NCBI GenBank assembly: GCA_016217595.1
Contig: JACRHS010000007.1
Span: 62,001-126,000, forward strand
Source: Opitutia bacterium
GTDB lineage: Bacteria > Verrucomicrobiota > Verrucomicrobiia > Opitutales > Opitutaceae
Direction: 5' to 3'
Length of the DNA: 64,000 bases
Shown here: piece by piece, positions 44,786 to 54,308 of the stretch
Position numbering within the stretch: position 1 is the stretch's first letter
Layout of the letters: each line of letters opens with the position of its first letter
The notes under the pieces: generated by a model
Seen by the model: the letters and a program-made list of their open reading frames with translations, nothing else
What the model was told of the DNA's origin: nothing
The model's database searches: none
Made by a program: the position numbers and the translations under genes

Positions 44786-46687
44786 CTATTCTTCGAGGGT
44801 GGAGATATCGCCCTCGGGCAGACCTTGCGCCCGCGCCTTGAGGACGCGACGCATGATTTTTCCGCTCCGAGTCTTGGGCAGTTGCGGCACGAATGTGACT
44901 TTTTCGGGTTTCGCGATCGGCCCCATCTCATGGCCGACATGCTTGATCAATTCCGCGGCCAGTTCCTCGCTGGGTTGCTGACCGGATTTGAGCATCACGT
45001 AGGTGTGGATGGCCTGGCCTTTGACCTCATGCGGCAACGCGATGGCCGCCGCCTCCGCCACCGCCGGATGGCTGACGAGCGCGCTCTCGATCTCCGCCGT
45101 GCCGAGACGATAACCGGAAACTTTGATCACATCGTCGACGCGACCGATGATCCAGATATAGCCATCGGCATCGCGCCGGGCGCTGTCGCCCGTGAAGTAG
45201 TAACCGGGATATTTGCTCCAGTACTGTTTCACGTACCGCTCCGGATCGTTGTAGATGGTGCGCAGCATGCCAGGCCACGGCCGTTTCACGACGAGATAGC
45301 CCTCCTCGCCGACCGGCACGACCTTCCCCGCTTCGTCGACGACCTCGACTTCGATGCCCGGGAACGGCCGCGTGGCACTGCCCGGCTTGAGCTCGGTGAG
45401 CGGCAGCGGCGTGATCATGAACATGCCGGTCTCCGTCTGCCACCATGTGTCCATGATGGGGCAACGTTCCTTGCCGATGACGCGGTGATACCAACGCCAC
45501 GCCTCGGGATTGATGGGCTCGCCCACCGACCCGAGCAGGCGCAGCCCGGAGAGATCGTGACGATTCGGCCAGGCCTCGCCAAAGCGCATCAGGCCGCGGA
45601 TCGCCGTGGGCGCGGTGTAGAGGATGTTGATGCCATAACGTTCGACCATGCTCCACCAGCGGTTCGGGTACGGGTACGTCGGCGCGCCCTCGTACATGAA
45701 GCTCGTCACGCCGAGCAGCAACGGGCCGTACACCATGTACGAGTGCCCGGTGATCCAGCCCGGATCGGCGGTACACCACCAGCGATCCTCCTCCTTCAAA
45801 TCGAACACCCATTGCAGCGTGGTCGCCACGCCGACCATGTAACCGCCATGCGTGTGCATGATCGCCTTTGGCTTGCCGGTGGTGCCGGAGGTGTAGAGCA
45901 GGAACAACGGATCTTCCGCGTCCATGACCTCGGTCTCGCAACGATTGCCGCCGCTGTTGCCGCGCGCGATCGGCAGCACCATCAGCTCGTGGTACCAGTA
46001 ATCGCGACCGGCCTCCATCTGGACTTCCTGGCCGGTACGACGGACGACGATCACGTGCTCGATCATCGCGCAACGCTTCAGCGCCTCGTCGACGATTTTC
46101 TTCAACTCGACGACCTTGCCATTCATCCAGCCGCCATCGCAGGTGATAACGACATTGGACTGGCTGTCCTCGATGCGGCCGTGCAACGCCTCGACGGAGA
46201 AACCGCCGTAGACGACCGAGTGCACCGCGCCGATCTTGGCGCAGGCCAGCATGGCGATGGGCAGCTCGGGAATGCGCCCCATGTAGATGGTCACGCGGTC
46301 GCCCTTCTTCACGCCCATGCTCCGGAGAATATTGGCAAACATGCAGACCTCGCGGTTGAGCGCGTGGTAGCTGAATGTGCGCAAATCGCCCTTCTCGCCC
46401 TCCCAGATCAGCGCGAGCTTGTTGCGTCGCGATGTCTTGATGTGTCGGTCGAGACAGTTGTGGGCGATGTTGACCTGACCGCCGACAAACCACTTGAAAA
46501 ACGGCTTGTTCGATTCGTCGAGCACCTTGTCCCACGGCTTGAACCACTCGTACTCGCGAGCGCGCTCGGCCCAGAAGCCTTCTAAATCGGCGGCGGCATG
46601 ACGGTAAACTTCATCCTGGTTCTTGAGGTTGACGTTGGCGGCAAACGCCGGATGTGGCAGATAGGAATCCTGAGTCTCGTTCGGCAT
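44786..46687 (-). CDS. acs: Acetyl-CoA synthetase
   Basis: A 633-residue AMP-forming acetate-CoA ligase. Seen: GDRVTIYMGRIPELPIAMLA, LLYTSGTTGKPKAIMHTHGG (the AMP-binding P-loop-like motif), WWQTETGMFMITPLPL, TGDSARRDADGYIWIIGRVD and the C-terminal PKTRSGKIMRRVLKA with the acetylatable catalytic Lys. The Trp in WWQTET limits the pocket to small acids such as acetate. The start ATG at 46687 gives the usual MPNETQDSY-type N terminus; a GTG 120 bp upstream is unlikely. It is monocistronic and convergent with the unknown gene at 44.1 kb. Confidence 0.95.
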   Translation of the reverse strand: MPNETQDSYLPHPAFAANVNLKNQDEVYRHAAADLEGFWAERAREYEWFKPWDKVLDESNKPFFKWFVGGQVNIAHNCLDRHIKTSRRNKLALIWEGEKGDLRTFSYHALNREVCMFANILRSMGVKKGDRVTIYMGRIPELPIAMLACAKIGAVHSVVYGGFSVEALHGRIEDSQSNVVITCDGGWMNGKVVELKKIVDEALKRCAMIEHVIVVRRTGQEVQMEAGRDYWYHELMVLPIARGNSGGNRCETEVMDAEDPLFLLYTSGTTGKPKAIMHTHGGYMVGVATTLQWVFDLKEEDRWWCTADPGWITGHSYMVYGPLLLGVTSFMYEGAPTYPYPNRWWSMVERYGINILYTAPTAIRGLMRFGEAWPNRHDLSGLRLLGSVGEPINPEAWRWYHRVIGKERCPIMDTWWQTETGMFMITPLPLTELKPGSATRPFPGIEVEVVDEAGKVVPVGEEGYLVVKRPWPGMLRTIYNDPERYVKQYWSKYPGYYFTGDSARRDADGYIWIIGRVDDVIKVSGYRLGTAEIESALVSHPAVAEAAAIALPHEVKGQAIHTYVMLKSGQQPSEELAAELIKHVGHEMGPIAKPEKVTFVPQLPKTRSGKIMRRVLKARAQGLPEGDISTLEE

Positions 46688-46837
46688 GGGTTTCTCGTTT
46701 ATCTTGGGTTGAAAGTGGCGGATCGGGATCGGGTCCGCCGGAGGTGAAAGTGGCGATCCCTCTGACGGCGCGAGTATAGGCCAACTCTCGCGGTAATGCA
46801 AAAGCACCGCGCAATTCTCCGCTAATTCACCACCGGG

Positions 46838-47884
46838 TTACGGCAGCGCGATGCGCGTCGGTCGGTCGCGATCACACACGATCCGTCCTTGCTGGAGCTC
46901 CAATTCAACCACCTGAATCGAACTGCGGCGCTGTTCGGTGCCGTCTTTCTTTTCCTCCGCACCCCGTCGGCCGGGATGCGTGAAATAAAACAGCCAGGCA
47001 CGCTCGCCACTCACCACCACGTCGGCGTGCCCGCCCTTGACTTGGTCGTCGGCGCCAGTGCCCGGCACGGCAAGCAGATTTTCTCCGGCCTGTCGCGTCC
47101 ACGTGAGCGCATCGTCCGAGCGGTACACGGCGAGTCCCTTCCATTCGTCGGCGACCAGCCAATAGGAATTATTCCAGCGAAACACTTTGGGCCCTTCGCA
47201 CCGCTTGCCCACGCCCGCAGCCGGCCCGCGGTCGGTCCACTCCTCCATATCGCGACTCTCGGCGTAGTGGATGGCTTTCCCGTCGAGTTCGTCGTTGTAC
47301 CACAGCCGCCACGTACCGTCTGGCAGACGCAACACGCCGGCATCGATCGCCCGCGCCGATGCGAGCGGCAAACGGCGCGCCTTGCGCCATTGCACGAGAT
47401 CGCGACTCGTGAGCTGCACAATATGGCGCGAACCTTCCCATTTGGCGAAGATGCCGGGCACAACTGTGAGAAACATCCGCCACGTGCCGTCGTCGGCGCG
47501 CACAATGTCGGGAGCCCAATGCGTCGTTTTCTCGCCGCCAAATTCGGGCGGCAGCTCGATGTCGGCGGTGCGCAGGTACGACCAGGTCGCGCCGCGATCC
47601 TCCGACTCGGCAATGCCGATTCGCGTGCCGTGGACCCAGGTGACGCCGGGCAAGTCGGCCGCGTTGGCGCGCCGGTTCGTGTAGAACATCCACCAGCGCT
47701 GCACCGCGGGATTCCAGATCACCACGGGGTCCGCCGCACCGTCGTAAACCGGATCACGGAAAAGCGGCTTTGCGGCAACCGCGTCGGAAGCGATCGTCGT
47801 CGGCTCCGCCAGCACGACCGTGGTCAGCAGGAGTGCCGCCCAGAGCGCGCCGCCGCCCAACGCGAATTGACGCAGAATCCGCAT
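46838..47884 (-). CDS. Secreted GH43-like five-bladed propeller glycosidase
   Basis: A 348-residue exported protein. A signal peptide is seen (ALWAALLLTTVVLAEP). The body repeats blade motifs of clan GH-F-type enzymes: DGAADPVVIWNPAVQRWWMF, HWAPDIVRADDGTWRMFLTV, IDAGVLRLPDGTWRLWYND, and CEGPKVFRWNNSYWLVADEW, with candidate catalytic Asp and Glu in the first and last. GH43 relatives act on arabinan, xylan or galactan; the exact specificity is not readable. I prefer the ATG at 47884, which has GAGG seven bases upstream, to a GTG two codons earlier that overlaps the previous stop. It is coupled to the GH112 gene upstream. Confidence 0.7.
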   Translation of the reverse strand: MRILRQFALGGGALWAALLLTTVVLAEPTTIASDAVAAKPLFRDPVYDGAADPVVIWNPAVQRWWMFYTNRRANAADLPGVTWVHGTRIGIAESEDRGATWSYLRTADIELPPEFGGEKTTHWAPDIVRADDGTWRMFLTVVPGIFAKWEGSRHIVQLTSRDLVQWRKARRLPLASARAIDAGVLRLPDGTWRLWYNDELDGKAIHYAESRDMEEWTDRGPAAGVGKRCEGPKVFRWNNSYWLVADEWKGLAVYRSDDALTWTRQAGENLLAVPGTGADDQVKGGHADVVVSGERAWLFYFTHPGRRGAEEKKDGTEQRRSSIQVVELELQQGRIVCDRDRPTRIALP

Positions 47885-47886
47885 GC

Positions 47887-50097
47887 TCACGCCTCGGTTA
47901 TCACCATGCCATGCGCCTCCACCCGCATCGGTCGCACCGTCTGCCCATCGCCCAAGGTGATCGCAGTTTCCTGGGACTCACCGGCGTTGTTGATGACAAC
48001 CAGTTTTCCCGCTGCGGGGAAATAGGTCGCTTCGGTCTTCGGATTGGAGGACAGCCACGTGCCCCACTTTGCCTCCTGCGCCGCCGCCCAGAAAAGTGTG
48101 CGATGGAGCAGGCGCGTGTTCTCAGGCGAGAACTTGAAACCGCTGAAGTACGCGCTGCGGCCCTGACCAAACGAATGCACCGCGACGCGCGGTGAGTTTT
48201 CGCGCTCGGCGAGCACGGTGGTTCCCGCGCCGAGCACGTAAATGCCGTCGGTTTCCCGGCCGAGATCCAGCTCCGCCGTGGCATCGGCCGTGATGAAATG
48301 CGCGCCAAAGCCGGCTACTGGACCAGCGGGGATGGTGTACCTGTATTTACCGTTGGCGACACGGTCGCCGGTGTCGCGGTCGACGCCCAGTACCTGCGCG
48401 AGTTTGAAGCACTGCCCCGGCTGAGCATACGCGCTGGGTTCGCCGATGCCGACGAAACCGCCGCCCTTCTGCACAAATTGAGTGAGAACGGCCTCGACGC
48501 GCGGATCGCTCCAATAATGACCGCCACTCCACGCGGTGCCGGCGCGTCCGCAGTTGACGATCACCTTTACGCCTTTCGGCACGCCCTTGGCCACGAGGTC
48601 GTCGAAGCTGAGGAACTGCACATCGAGCGCGAGGCCGGCAAGCGCCTCGATCACGTCGTAGAGTTGCACACCGGCGGTGAAGTGCCCGGAGCAAGTCCAC
48701 GCGCGCAGATCGCCCCAAGCGGTGAGCACGGCGACTTTGCCCGGCGCAGTCCACGGCCGGCCCGCGGCGTGCAGCGATTTCAGCAGGCGAAATTCCTGCG
48801 CGAGGTCGGCGATGTAGTCCTGGAAGTCCGGGAACGGTTCCACCAGTGAGAGGTAACCGCCGAGCCCGATGCGATCGATGGGCGCGCGCACCAGCCCGCG
48901 ACGGGCATCGATCCAGAAATTCTTCGCGTCGAGCGTGGGATTGCCACCCGCCTTGAACGTCGGCTCGCCCTTGAGTCCGGTGGGAAAAAGATACGGATGC
49001 AGGCGCAGCTCACGCGTGGCGACGCCCTTGGCGTGGGCGCAGAGCCGGACCTCGAAGGCGTTGAAGACGCACTTGATCAGACCGTCGAAACCAAACTCGG
49101 CGAAACGCGGACTGCTCGGCTCCACGCCGACCCAATGATCATCGTAGAAAACATAGGCCTTTTTGCCGTGGCGGTGGACGAGATCGATACACTGCCGGCC
49201 AAACGCGATGACGAAGTCGTGCACGAACGCCATGTAGTCGCGATAGCGCCGCGAGGGGGCGTTGTGCGTGGAGTTGTAAAGGCCGCCGTTGACGAAATCT
49301 TCCGAGGTGAGCCGGTAGCCGTACTTTTTCGCGAAGAGATTCAGCGCCCGCGGACTCACCGTCATGGCGTAGTCGCCCCAGTCGGAATAGACGTCGCGCA
49401 GCGTCTTCCGGTCGGCGCCCCAGAACCACGAGAAGTTGTAGAACATCGATGTGAAGCGCACGACCGAGGTGGCCGGATGCTCGCGCAGCCACTGATCGAG
49501 AAACGCGAGCAGCACCTTCTGCACGGCGGGCTGCATCGGATCGACCGCGGCGAGATGTTCGCGATCGCCCCAATCGTTGGTGAGGTGATTGTACATCGAG
49601 ATCTCCTCCCACAAGCGGAAGGCGAGAAAGTTCACCGTGTAGCGATGGCCGGGCTCGGCGTCCCGGATGGTGACGGCGCCACGCCGCGCGTTCACCGTCC
49701 AATGCTTCTTCGCGACCTCGCGCCCCGTCGTGCGGTCGAACACCTGCCACCACCGCTTGGGATCGGCGGCAAAGTTCACCGCGAACTGCTCGGTGAAAAA
49801 GCCGTTGAGCAACTCGATGGTGACGGTGCTTTTTGCCGCCACGACCGGGTAACTCATCAGGAAATTTTGCTGGAGCTGGTCGTGATGTTCGCGCGCCCAC
49901 GGTTGCACCGAGCGCGGCAGGCAGATCGTCGAGTAGATCGCGTAGCCCGACTGCACGATCTCGGGCGAGAGCTGCGTGCCGTCGGAGTCGCGAATGGTGT
50001 CGGCACCCCATTTCTGGGCGAGCCGAAGCGTGAGCGCCTCATGGCCGGCTTCGCCGGGAAGCGTGAAACTGCCGGTGGTCGGGGGAGAAGAGTGCAT
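47887..50097 (-). CDS. GH112 galactosyl phosphorylase (galacto-N-biose/lacto-N-biose I type)
   Basis: A 736-residue cytosolic phosphorylase of family GH112, which cleaves Gal-beta-1,3-HexNAc (or galactosyl-rhamnose) with phosphate to give galactose-1-phosphate. Seen are WGADTIRDSDGTQLSPEIVQ at about 30-49, MYNHLTNDWGDREHLAAVDP, FTSMFYNFSWFWGADRKTLR, FVNGGLYNSTHNAPSRRYRD, and FYDDHWVGVEPSSPRFAEFG, all recognisable family segments; the length is normal. No signal peptide is present. It is upstream of, and probably co-transcribed with, the GH43-like gene. The HexNAc released could feed the deaminase operon at 3.5 kb (inference). The acceptor class within GH112 cannot be fixed from sequence alone. 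Confidence 0.85.
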   Translation of the reverse strand: MHSSPPTTGSFTLPGEAGHEALTLRLAQKWGADTIRDSDGTQLSPEIVQSGYAIYSTICLPRSVQPWAREHHDQLQQNFLMSYPVVAAKSTVTIELLNGFFTEQFAVNFAADPKRWWQVFDRTTGREVAKKHWTVNARRGAVTIRDAEPGHRYTVNFLAFRLWEEISMYNHLTNDWGDREHLAAVDPMQPAVQKVLLAFLDQWLREHPATSVVRFTSMFYNFSWFWGADRKTLRDVYSDWGDYAMTVSPRALNLFAKKYGYRLTSEDFVNGGLYNSTHNAPSRRYRDYMAFVHDFVIAFGRQCIDLVHRHGKKAYVFYDDHWVGVEPSSPRFAEFGFDGLIKCVFNAFEVRLCAHAKGVATRELRLHPYLFPTGLKGEPTFKAGGNPTLDAKNFWIDARRGLVRAPIDRIGLGGYLSLVEPFPDFQDYIADLAQEFRLLKSLHAAGRPWTAPGKVAVLTAWGDLRAWTCSGHFTAGVQLYDVIEALAGLALDVQFLSFDDLVAKGVPKGVKVIVNCGRAGTAWSGGHYWSDPRVEAVLTQFVQKGGGFVGIGEPSAYAQPGQCFKLAQVLGVDRDTGDRVANGKYRYTIPAGPVAGFGAHFITADATAELDLGRETDGIYVLGAGTTVLAERENSPRVAVHSFGQGRSAYFSGFKFSPENTRLLHRTLFWAAAQEAKWGTWLSSNPKTEATYFPAAGKLVVINNAGESQETAITLGDGQTVRPMRVEAHGMVITEA

Positions 50098-50207
50098 GAC
50101 GAGAAACTCGTGGCCGCAGAATGCGACGTTGAAGCCCCAGTCCTAACGCCCCGGACCACCGGGACCAAGACGCCGCGAATCTTACAGTTAACTCCTCAGC
50201 GTCCCGC

Positions 50208-51446
50208 TCAGCTGCCCAACAGCTCAATGATGCGAATAATCGGGAGGAAGAGCGCCAGCACGATGATGCCGACCACCACCGCCATCAGCACGATCATGAT
50301 CGGCTCAATGATCGCAGTGAGACTGGCGACGGCGTTGTCTACCTCCTCGTCGTAAATATCGGCGATGCGGGTGAGCATGTCGGGCAACGCGCCCGTCTCC
50401 TCGCCCACCTCGATCATGCTGGAAACCATGCCGGGAAAAATCGCCGTGGCCTCCAGCGGACGCGCCACGGTGTCGCCTTCTTTCACGCGGTCATGCACCA
50501 CCCCGATGGCCGCGGCGACATGGACGTTGCCGCTGGTCTCCTTGGTGATGGTGAGCGCCTGCAAGATGGGTACGCCGCTGGCCAGCAGAGTGCCAAAGGT
50601 GCGCGTGAACCGCGCGATGGCCGCCTTGAGAAAGAGATCACCCACCACCGGCCCGCGCACAAACATCCAGTCCATCGCCCACGTGCCCATGCGGGTGCGC
50701 CGAAGCAGTTTCCAGATAATGATAAGCCCAATGACTGATCCGCCGTAAATCAGCAGCAGCAGCAAGGCCCCCATCAGAAAATCACTTTGCATCAAATGCT
50801 TCGCTGGACTTACCAAGGCATTTGCAATGTTTAGCACTATCACTGTTAGCATCGGTAATGCTTGCCCTTTGAGTTGCACTGTAAACATCGTCTGGAACTT
50901 CGGCACCACAAAAAGCATCAGCGCCATCACGATGGCGGTCGCCACGAAAACGATGATGATCGGGTACGTCATCGCCGCCTTAATCTTGCCGCGGATGTAC
51001 TCGGCTTTTTCGAGGAACTTGGACAACCGGTCGAGCACGACATCGAGCACGCCGCCCGCCTCGCCAGCCTTCACCATGTTGATGTAGAGCCGGTCGAAAA
51101 CCTTCGGATATTGCGCGAGCCCGTCGGAAAAATTGCCGCCCGCGCGGATGGTTTCGGAAATGCTCAGCAGGATTTCCTTGAAGGCGACGTTCTTCTCCTG
51201 CCGCGCCAGCACATCGAGCGCGCGCATGATCGGCATGCCCGCTTTGACGAGTGTGGCCACCTGCCGGGTAAACACGGCCAGGCCGCGCGCTGTGAGCACG
51301 CGCCCGAAACGGATCCGGCGCTTCTTCGTGGCCGTGCCGGCGTTGAGCGCGGCCGCGGCCTGCGCGGTCTTCTTGGTGTCGCGTCCGGGCGGGGGGCGAC
51401 CCGTCGCGCCCGGTGCAGTGTCGGTTTTGGGAGCCGGATTTGCCAT
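50208..51446 (-). CDS. Type IV pilus / type II secretion inner-membrane protein (PilC/GspF)
   Basis: A 412-residue inner-membrane platform protein. Two GspF domains are seen: FTRQVATLVKAGMPIMRALD at about 58-77 and RFTRTFGTLLASGVPILQAL in the second half. Hydrophobic segments include PIIIVFVATAIVMALMLFVV, LLLLLIYGGSVIGLIIIW and the C-terminal IMIVLMAVVVGIIVLALFLP. The N-terminal basic cytosolic tail precedes domain one. In the pilus the protein couples the cytosolic motor to pilin assembly. It starts 3 bp after the preceding ATPase gene and is the last gene of the operon. Confidence 0.92.
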   Translation of the reverse strand: MANPAPKTDTAPGATGRPPPGRDTKKTAQAAAALNAGTATKKRRIRFGRVLTARGLAVFTRQVATLVKAGMPIMRALDVLARQEKNVAFKEILLSISETIRAGGNFSDGLAQYPKVFDRLYINMVKAGEAGGVLDVVLDRLSKFLEKAEYIRGKIKAAMTYPIIIVFVATAIVMALMLFVVPKFQTMFTVQLKGQALPMLTVIVLNIANALVSPAKHLMQSDFLMGALLLLLIYGGSVIGLIIIWKLLRRTRMGTWAMDWMFVRGPVVGDLFLKAAIARFTRTFGTLLASGVPILQALTITKETSGNVHVAAAIGVVHDRVKEGDTVARPLEATAIFPGMVSSMIEVGEETGALPDMLTRIADIYDEEVDNAVASLTAIIEPIMIVLMAVVVGIIVLALFLPIIRIIELLGS

Positions 51447-51449
51447 GGG

Positions 51450-53141
51450 TTAGGTGTATTTCACGACTTCCTCGATGGTCGTGGCGCCGTCGAAAATCGC
51501 CCGCAGGCCGTCGTCGCGCAGTGTGCGCATCCCCTGCTCGACAGCCTTTTGCCGGATGGTCATCACCGACGCACGGCGGGTGACGAGATCGCGAATCGGC
51601 TCGGAGATGCGCAACCACTCAAAGATGCCAAGCCGGCCGCGATAGCCGGCCTGATGGCAATGATCGCAACCGCGACCGAAGGAGAAGTTTTTGCCCGCCA
51701 CCACCGCCGGTTCTACCCGGAGCTGGGCGAACAGCGCGGGATCGGGCACGTAGGTCGCCTTGCAATGCGGGCAAATCCGGCGCACGAGCCGCTGCGCCAG
51801 CACCGCCTCAAGCGTCGAAGCGATCAGGAACGGTTCCACGCCCATATCGATCAGCCGGGTGATCGCGCCCGAAGCGTCGTTGGTGTGGAGCGTGGACATC
51901 ACCAAGTGGCCGGTGAGCGACGCCTGAATGGCGATCTGCGCCGTCTCCAAATCGCGAATTTCACCGACCATGATGACATCGGGATCTTGCCGGAGGAAGG
52001 AGCGCAACGCCGAGGCGAATGTGAGCCCCGCGGCCGGATTGGCCTGCACCTGCATGATGCCTTCGATCTCGTACTCCACGGGATCCTCGGCGGTGAGGAG
52101 CTTGAGGTCGGGCGTGTTGACGAGGCGGAGGCCGCTGTAGAGCGTGGTCGTTTTGCCGCAACCGGTCGGACCGGTGACGATGAAGATGCCATTGGGCCGG
52201 CGCACGATCTCGACGAACTCCTGGTAAATGCGCTCCTCCATACCGAGCTGAGTGGCGTCGAGCTGGACCGAGCTTTGATCGAGCACGCGCAACACCACGC
52301 TCTCTCCGAACTGGGTCGGCAAGGTCGAGACGCGCAAATCCACCGGGTGGCCGGCGATGGTGATCTTGATGCGGCCGTCCTGCGGGATGCGCCGCTCGGA
52401 GATGTTGAGGTTGGCGAGCACCTTGATGCGCGAGGTGATCGGAAGCGCGAGCGCCTTGGGCGGCGGCGCCATTTCGTAGAGCGCGCCGTCGATACGGTAA
52501 CGAATTTTGAACTCGTGTTCGAAGGGCTCGAAATGGATGTCGCTCGCCTTGTCGCGAATGGCCTGGCCAAGGATGAGATTGACGAAGCGGATGATGGGCT
52601 GCTGCTCCGCCATCGACGCGAGATCTTTGTCGGAGACGTCGCGTTCATCGCGGCTGAGCTCGCCGGTTTTGATCTCATTGAGGAGATCTTCGATGCTCTG
52701 CTCCTCCTCGCCGTAATGCTGGCGGATCAGCGCCTCGATGCGGACCGGATCACCCACCAGCAGGCGCACGTCACGACCGAGGGTGAACGTCAGATCGTCG
52801 ATGATCTGGCTGTTGAAAGGATCAAGCGTAAGCAGATCGGCGCGCTGCGGATCGAGCCGCAGCGGGACGACGCCATAGCTGCGCGCGATGTTGGCCGGCA
52901 ATGCCGCCGCGTACTCGGACGGAACCGAGATCGGCGGATCGGGCACGAATTCGCACTGCAAGTGCTCGGCGATGCGCGCGAGCAAAGCGTTCTTCTCCAC
53001 TATGCCGAGATCCACCACGACATCGGCCAGCGATTTGCCGGTGGCCTTGTGCTCCTCGTTGAGCTCCTCCAATTGGGCGGCCTCGATCAAACGCAGATCG
53101 CGGAGGAGGTCGTAAATCGCCTGACTGTGGCTCTCAAACAT
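51450..53141 (-). CDS. PilB/GspE-type assembly ATPase (second copy)
   Basis: A 563-residue secretion ATPase. The N-terminal domain (about 1-150) is MshE/GspE-N-like. The ATPase core has [20 protein letters not shown] (Walker A), [20 protein letters not shown] (Asp box), [20 protein letters not shown] (Walker B) and [17 protein letters not shown] (His box). The zinc tetracysteine is CPHCKATY and [18 protein letters not shown]. Asp and Arg fingers look intact, so it is a probable extension motor. It differs in the N-terminal domain from the other PilB-type copy two genes away. Confidence 0.92.
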   Translation of the reverse strand: MFESHSQAIYDLLRDLRLIEAAQLEELNEEHKATGKSLADVVVDLGIVEKNALLARIAEHLQCEFVPDPPISVPSEYAAALPANIARSYGVVPLRLDPQRADLLTLDPFNSQIIDDLTFTLGRDVRLLVGDPVRIEALIRQHYGEEEQSIEDLLNEIKTGELSRDERDVSDKDLASMAEQQPIIRFVNLILGQAIRDKASDIHFEPFEHEFKIRYRIDGALYEMAPPPKALALPITSRIKVLANLNISERRIPQDGRIKITIAGHPVDLRVSTLPTQFGESVVLRVLDQSSVQLDATQLGMEERIYQEFVEIVRRPNGIFIVTGPTGCGKTTTLYSGLRLVNTPDLKLLTAEDPVEYEIEGIMQVQANPAAGLTFASALRSFLRQDPDVIMVGEIRDLETAQIAIQASLTGHLVMSTLHTNDASGAITRLIDMGVEPFLIASTLEAVLAQRLVRRICPHCKATYVPDPALFAQLRVEPAVVAGKNFSFGRGCDHCHQAGYRGRLGIFEWLRISEPIRDLVTRRASVMTIRQKAVEQGMRTLRDDGLRAIFDGATTIEEVVKYT

Positions 53142-53188
53142 GGATCAGAGGTAAGAAGGCGGATGCGCGGTGAAGGTGGAGCGGCCGG

Positions 53189-54271
53189 TCAGAGCCCGCG
53201 GAGTTGATGCCCCATCTGCACGAGCTTCTCGCGCATGACGACCGGATCCTGGGCTTTCTCCAACGCTTCGTCGGGGTTGACCATTTCGCGGTTCACCAGG
53301 CTGAGCAGATGGGTGTCCATCGTGATCATGCCGAGGTGGGCGCCGGTCTGGATGTCGGAGGAGATGCGGAAGGTTTTGTTTTCGCGGATGAGCGAGGCGA
53401 TGGAGGTCGTGTTGACCATGATCTCGTAGCCGGCGATGCGGCCGCCGCCGATCTTCTTGCACAACACCTGGGAGAGCACCGCCACGAGCGACGAGGCCAG
53501 CTGGGTGCGGATCATGTCCTTCATGTTGGCCGGAAACGCGTCGACGATGCGGTCGATGGTCTTCGCGGCGCTGTTGGTGTGCAGCGTGCCGAACACCAAA
53601 TGGCCCGTCTCGGCGGCGCTGATCGCCGCCTCGATGGTTTCAAGATCGCGCATTTCACCGACGAGAATGATGTCGGGGTCCTGGCGGAGCGCGCGGCGGA
53701 TCGCCTCGGAAAAGCTGGGAACATCGACGTGCACTTCGCGCTGGGTGACAATGCAACGCTTGTGCGGGTGATAATACTCGATGGGGTCCTCGATCGTGAT
53801 GATGTGACCGTCGCGGTTTTCGTTAATGTAATTGATCATCGACGCGAGGGTCGTCGATTTGCCGGAGCCGGTCGGGCCGGTGACCAGAATCAGGCCGCGC
53901 GGACGGTAGAGCAGCTCGCGGATTTTGTCCGGCAGGCCAATATCGCGCAGGCCGAACATCTTGTAGGGAATCTGGCGCAGCACCATGCCGTAGTTGCCCT
54001 TCGCGCGCATGACCGAGACGCGGAAACGCGCCTTCTCGGCGAAAGCGAAGCCGAAATCCGCGCCGCCGTTGAGCTTCGTGTTTTGCACGTGCACGTCGGG
54101 CGTGATGGAGAGCATCAGCTTCTCCGTGTCGGTCGGCGTGAGCTGCGGCCCGTCGAGGGGCGTCATGCTGCCGCTGATGCGCAAACACGGGGCCTGTCCG
54201 ACCTGCAAATGAAGATCGGAAGCGTTTTGCTCGACCATCAGGTCGAGGAGATCGTTCATTTCATAACTCAC
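53189..54271 (-). CDS. pilT: Twitching motility retraction ATPase PilT
   Basis: A 360-residue retraction ATPase, the usual PilT length. [20 protein letters not shown] at the N terminus, [20 protein letters not shown] (Walker A), [40 protein letters not shown] (Walker B) and [20 protein letters not shown]. No tetracysteine zinc domain is present, as expected for PilT. The start is GTG (54271); ATG four codons later is an alternative. It lies between the two PilB-type genes, 37 and 47 bp from each. Confidence 0.94.
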   Translation of the reverse strand: MSYEMNDLLDLMVEQNASDLHLQVGQAPCLRISGSMTPLDGPQLTPTDTEKLMLSITPDVHVQNTKLNGGADFGFAFAEKARFRVSVMRAKGNYGMVLRQIPYKMFGLRDIGLPDKIRELLYRPRGLILVTGPTGSGKSTTLASMINYINENRDGHIITIEDPIEYYHPHKRCIVTQREVHVDVPSFSEAIRRALRQDPDIILVGEMRDLETIEAAISAAETGHLVFGTLHTNSAAKTIDRIVDAFPANMKDMIRTQLASSLVAVLSQVLCKKIGGGRIAGYEIMVNTTSIASLIRENKTFRISSDIQTGAHLGMITMDTHLLSLVNREMVNPDEALEKAQDPVVMREKLVQMGHQLRGL

Positions 54272-54308
54272 GGGGCGTCCTTTGGGTGGAGGGGTTGAGC
54301 GGAAGAAA

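Noticed and set aside
44825-46585. 586-codon forward open frame
   Set aside because: Shadow of acs on the reverse strand; no domain features.
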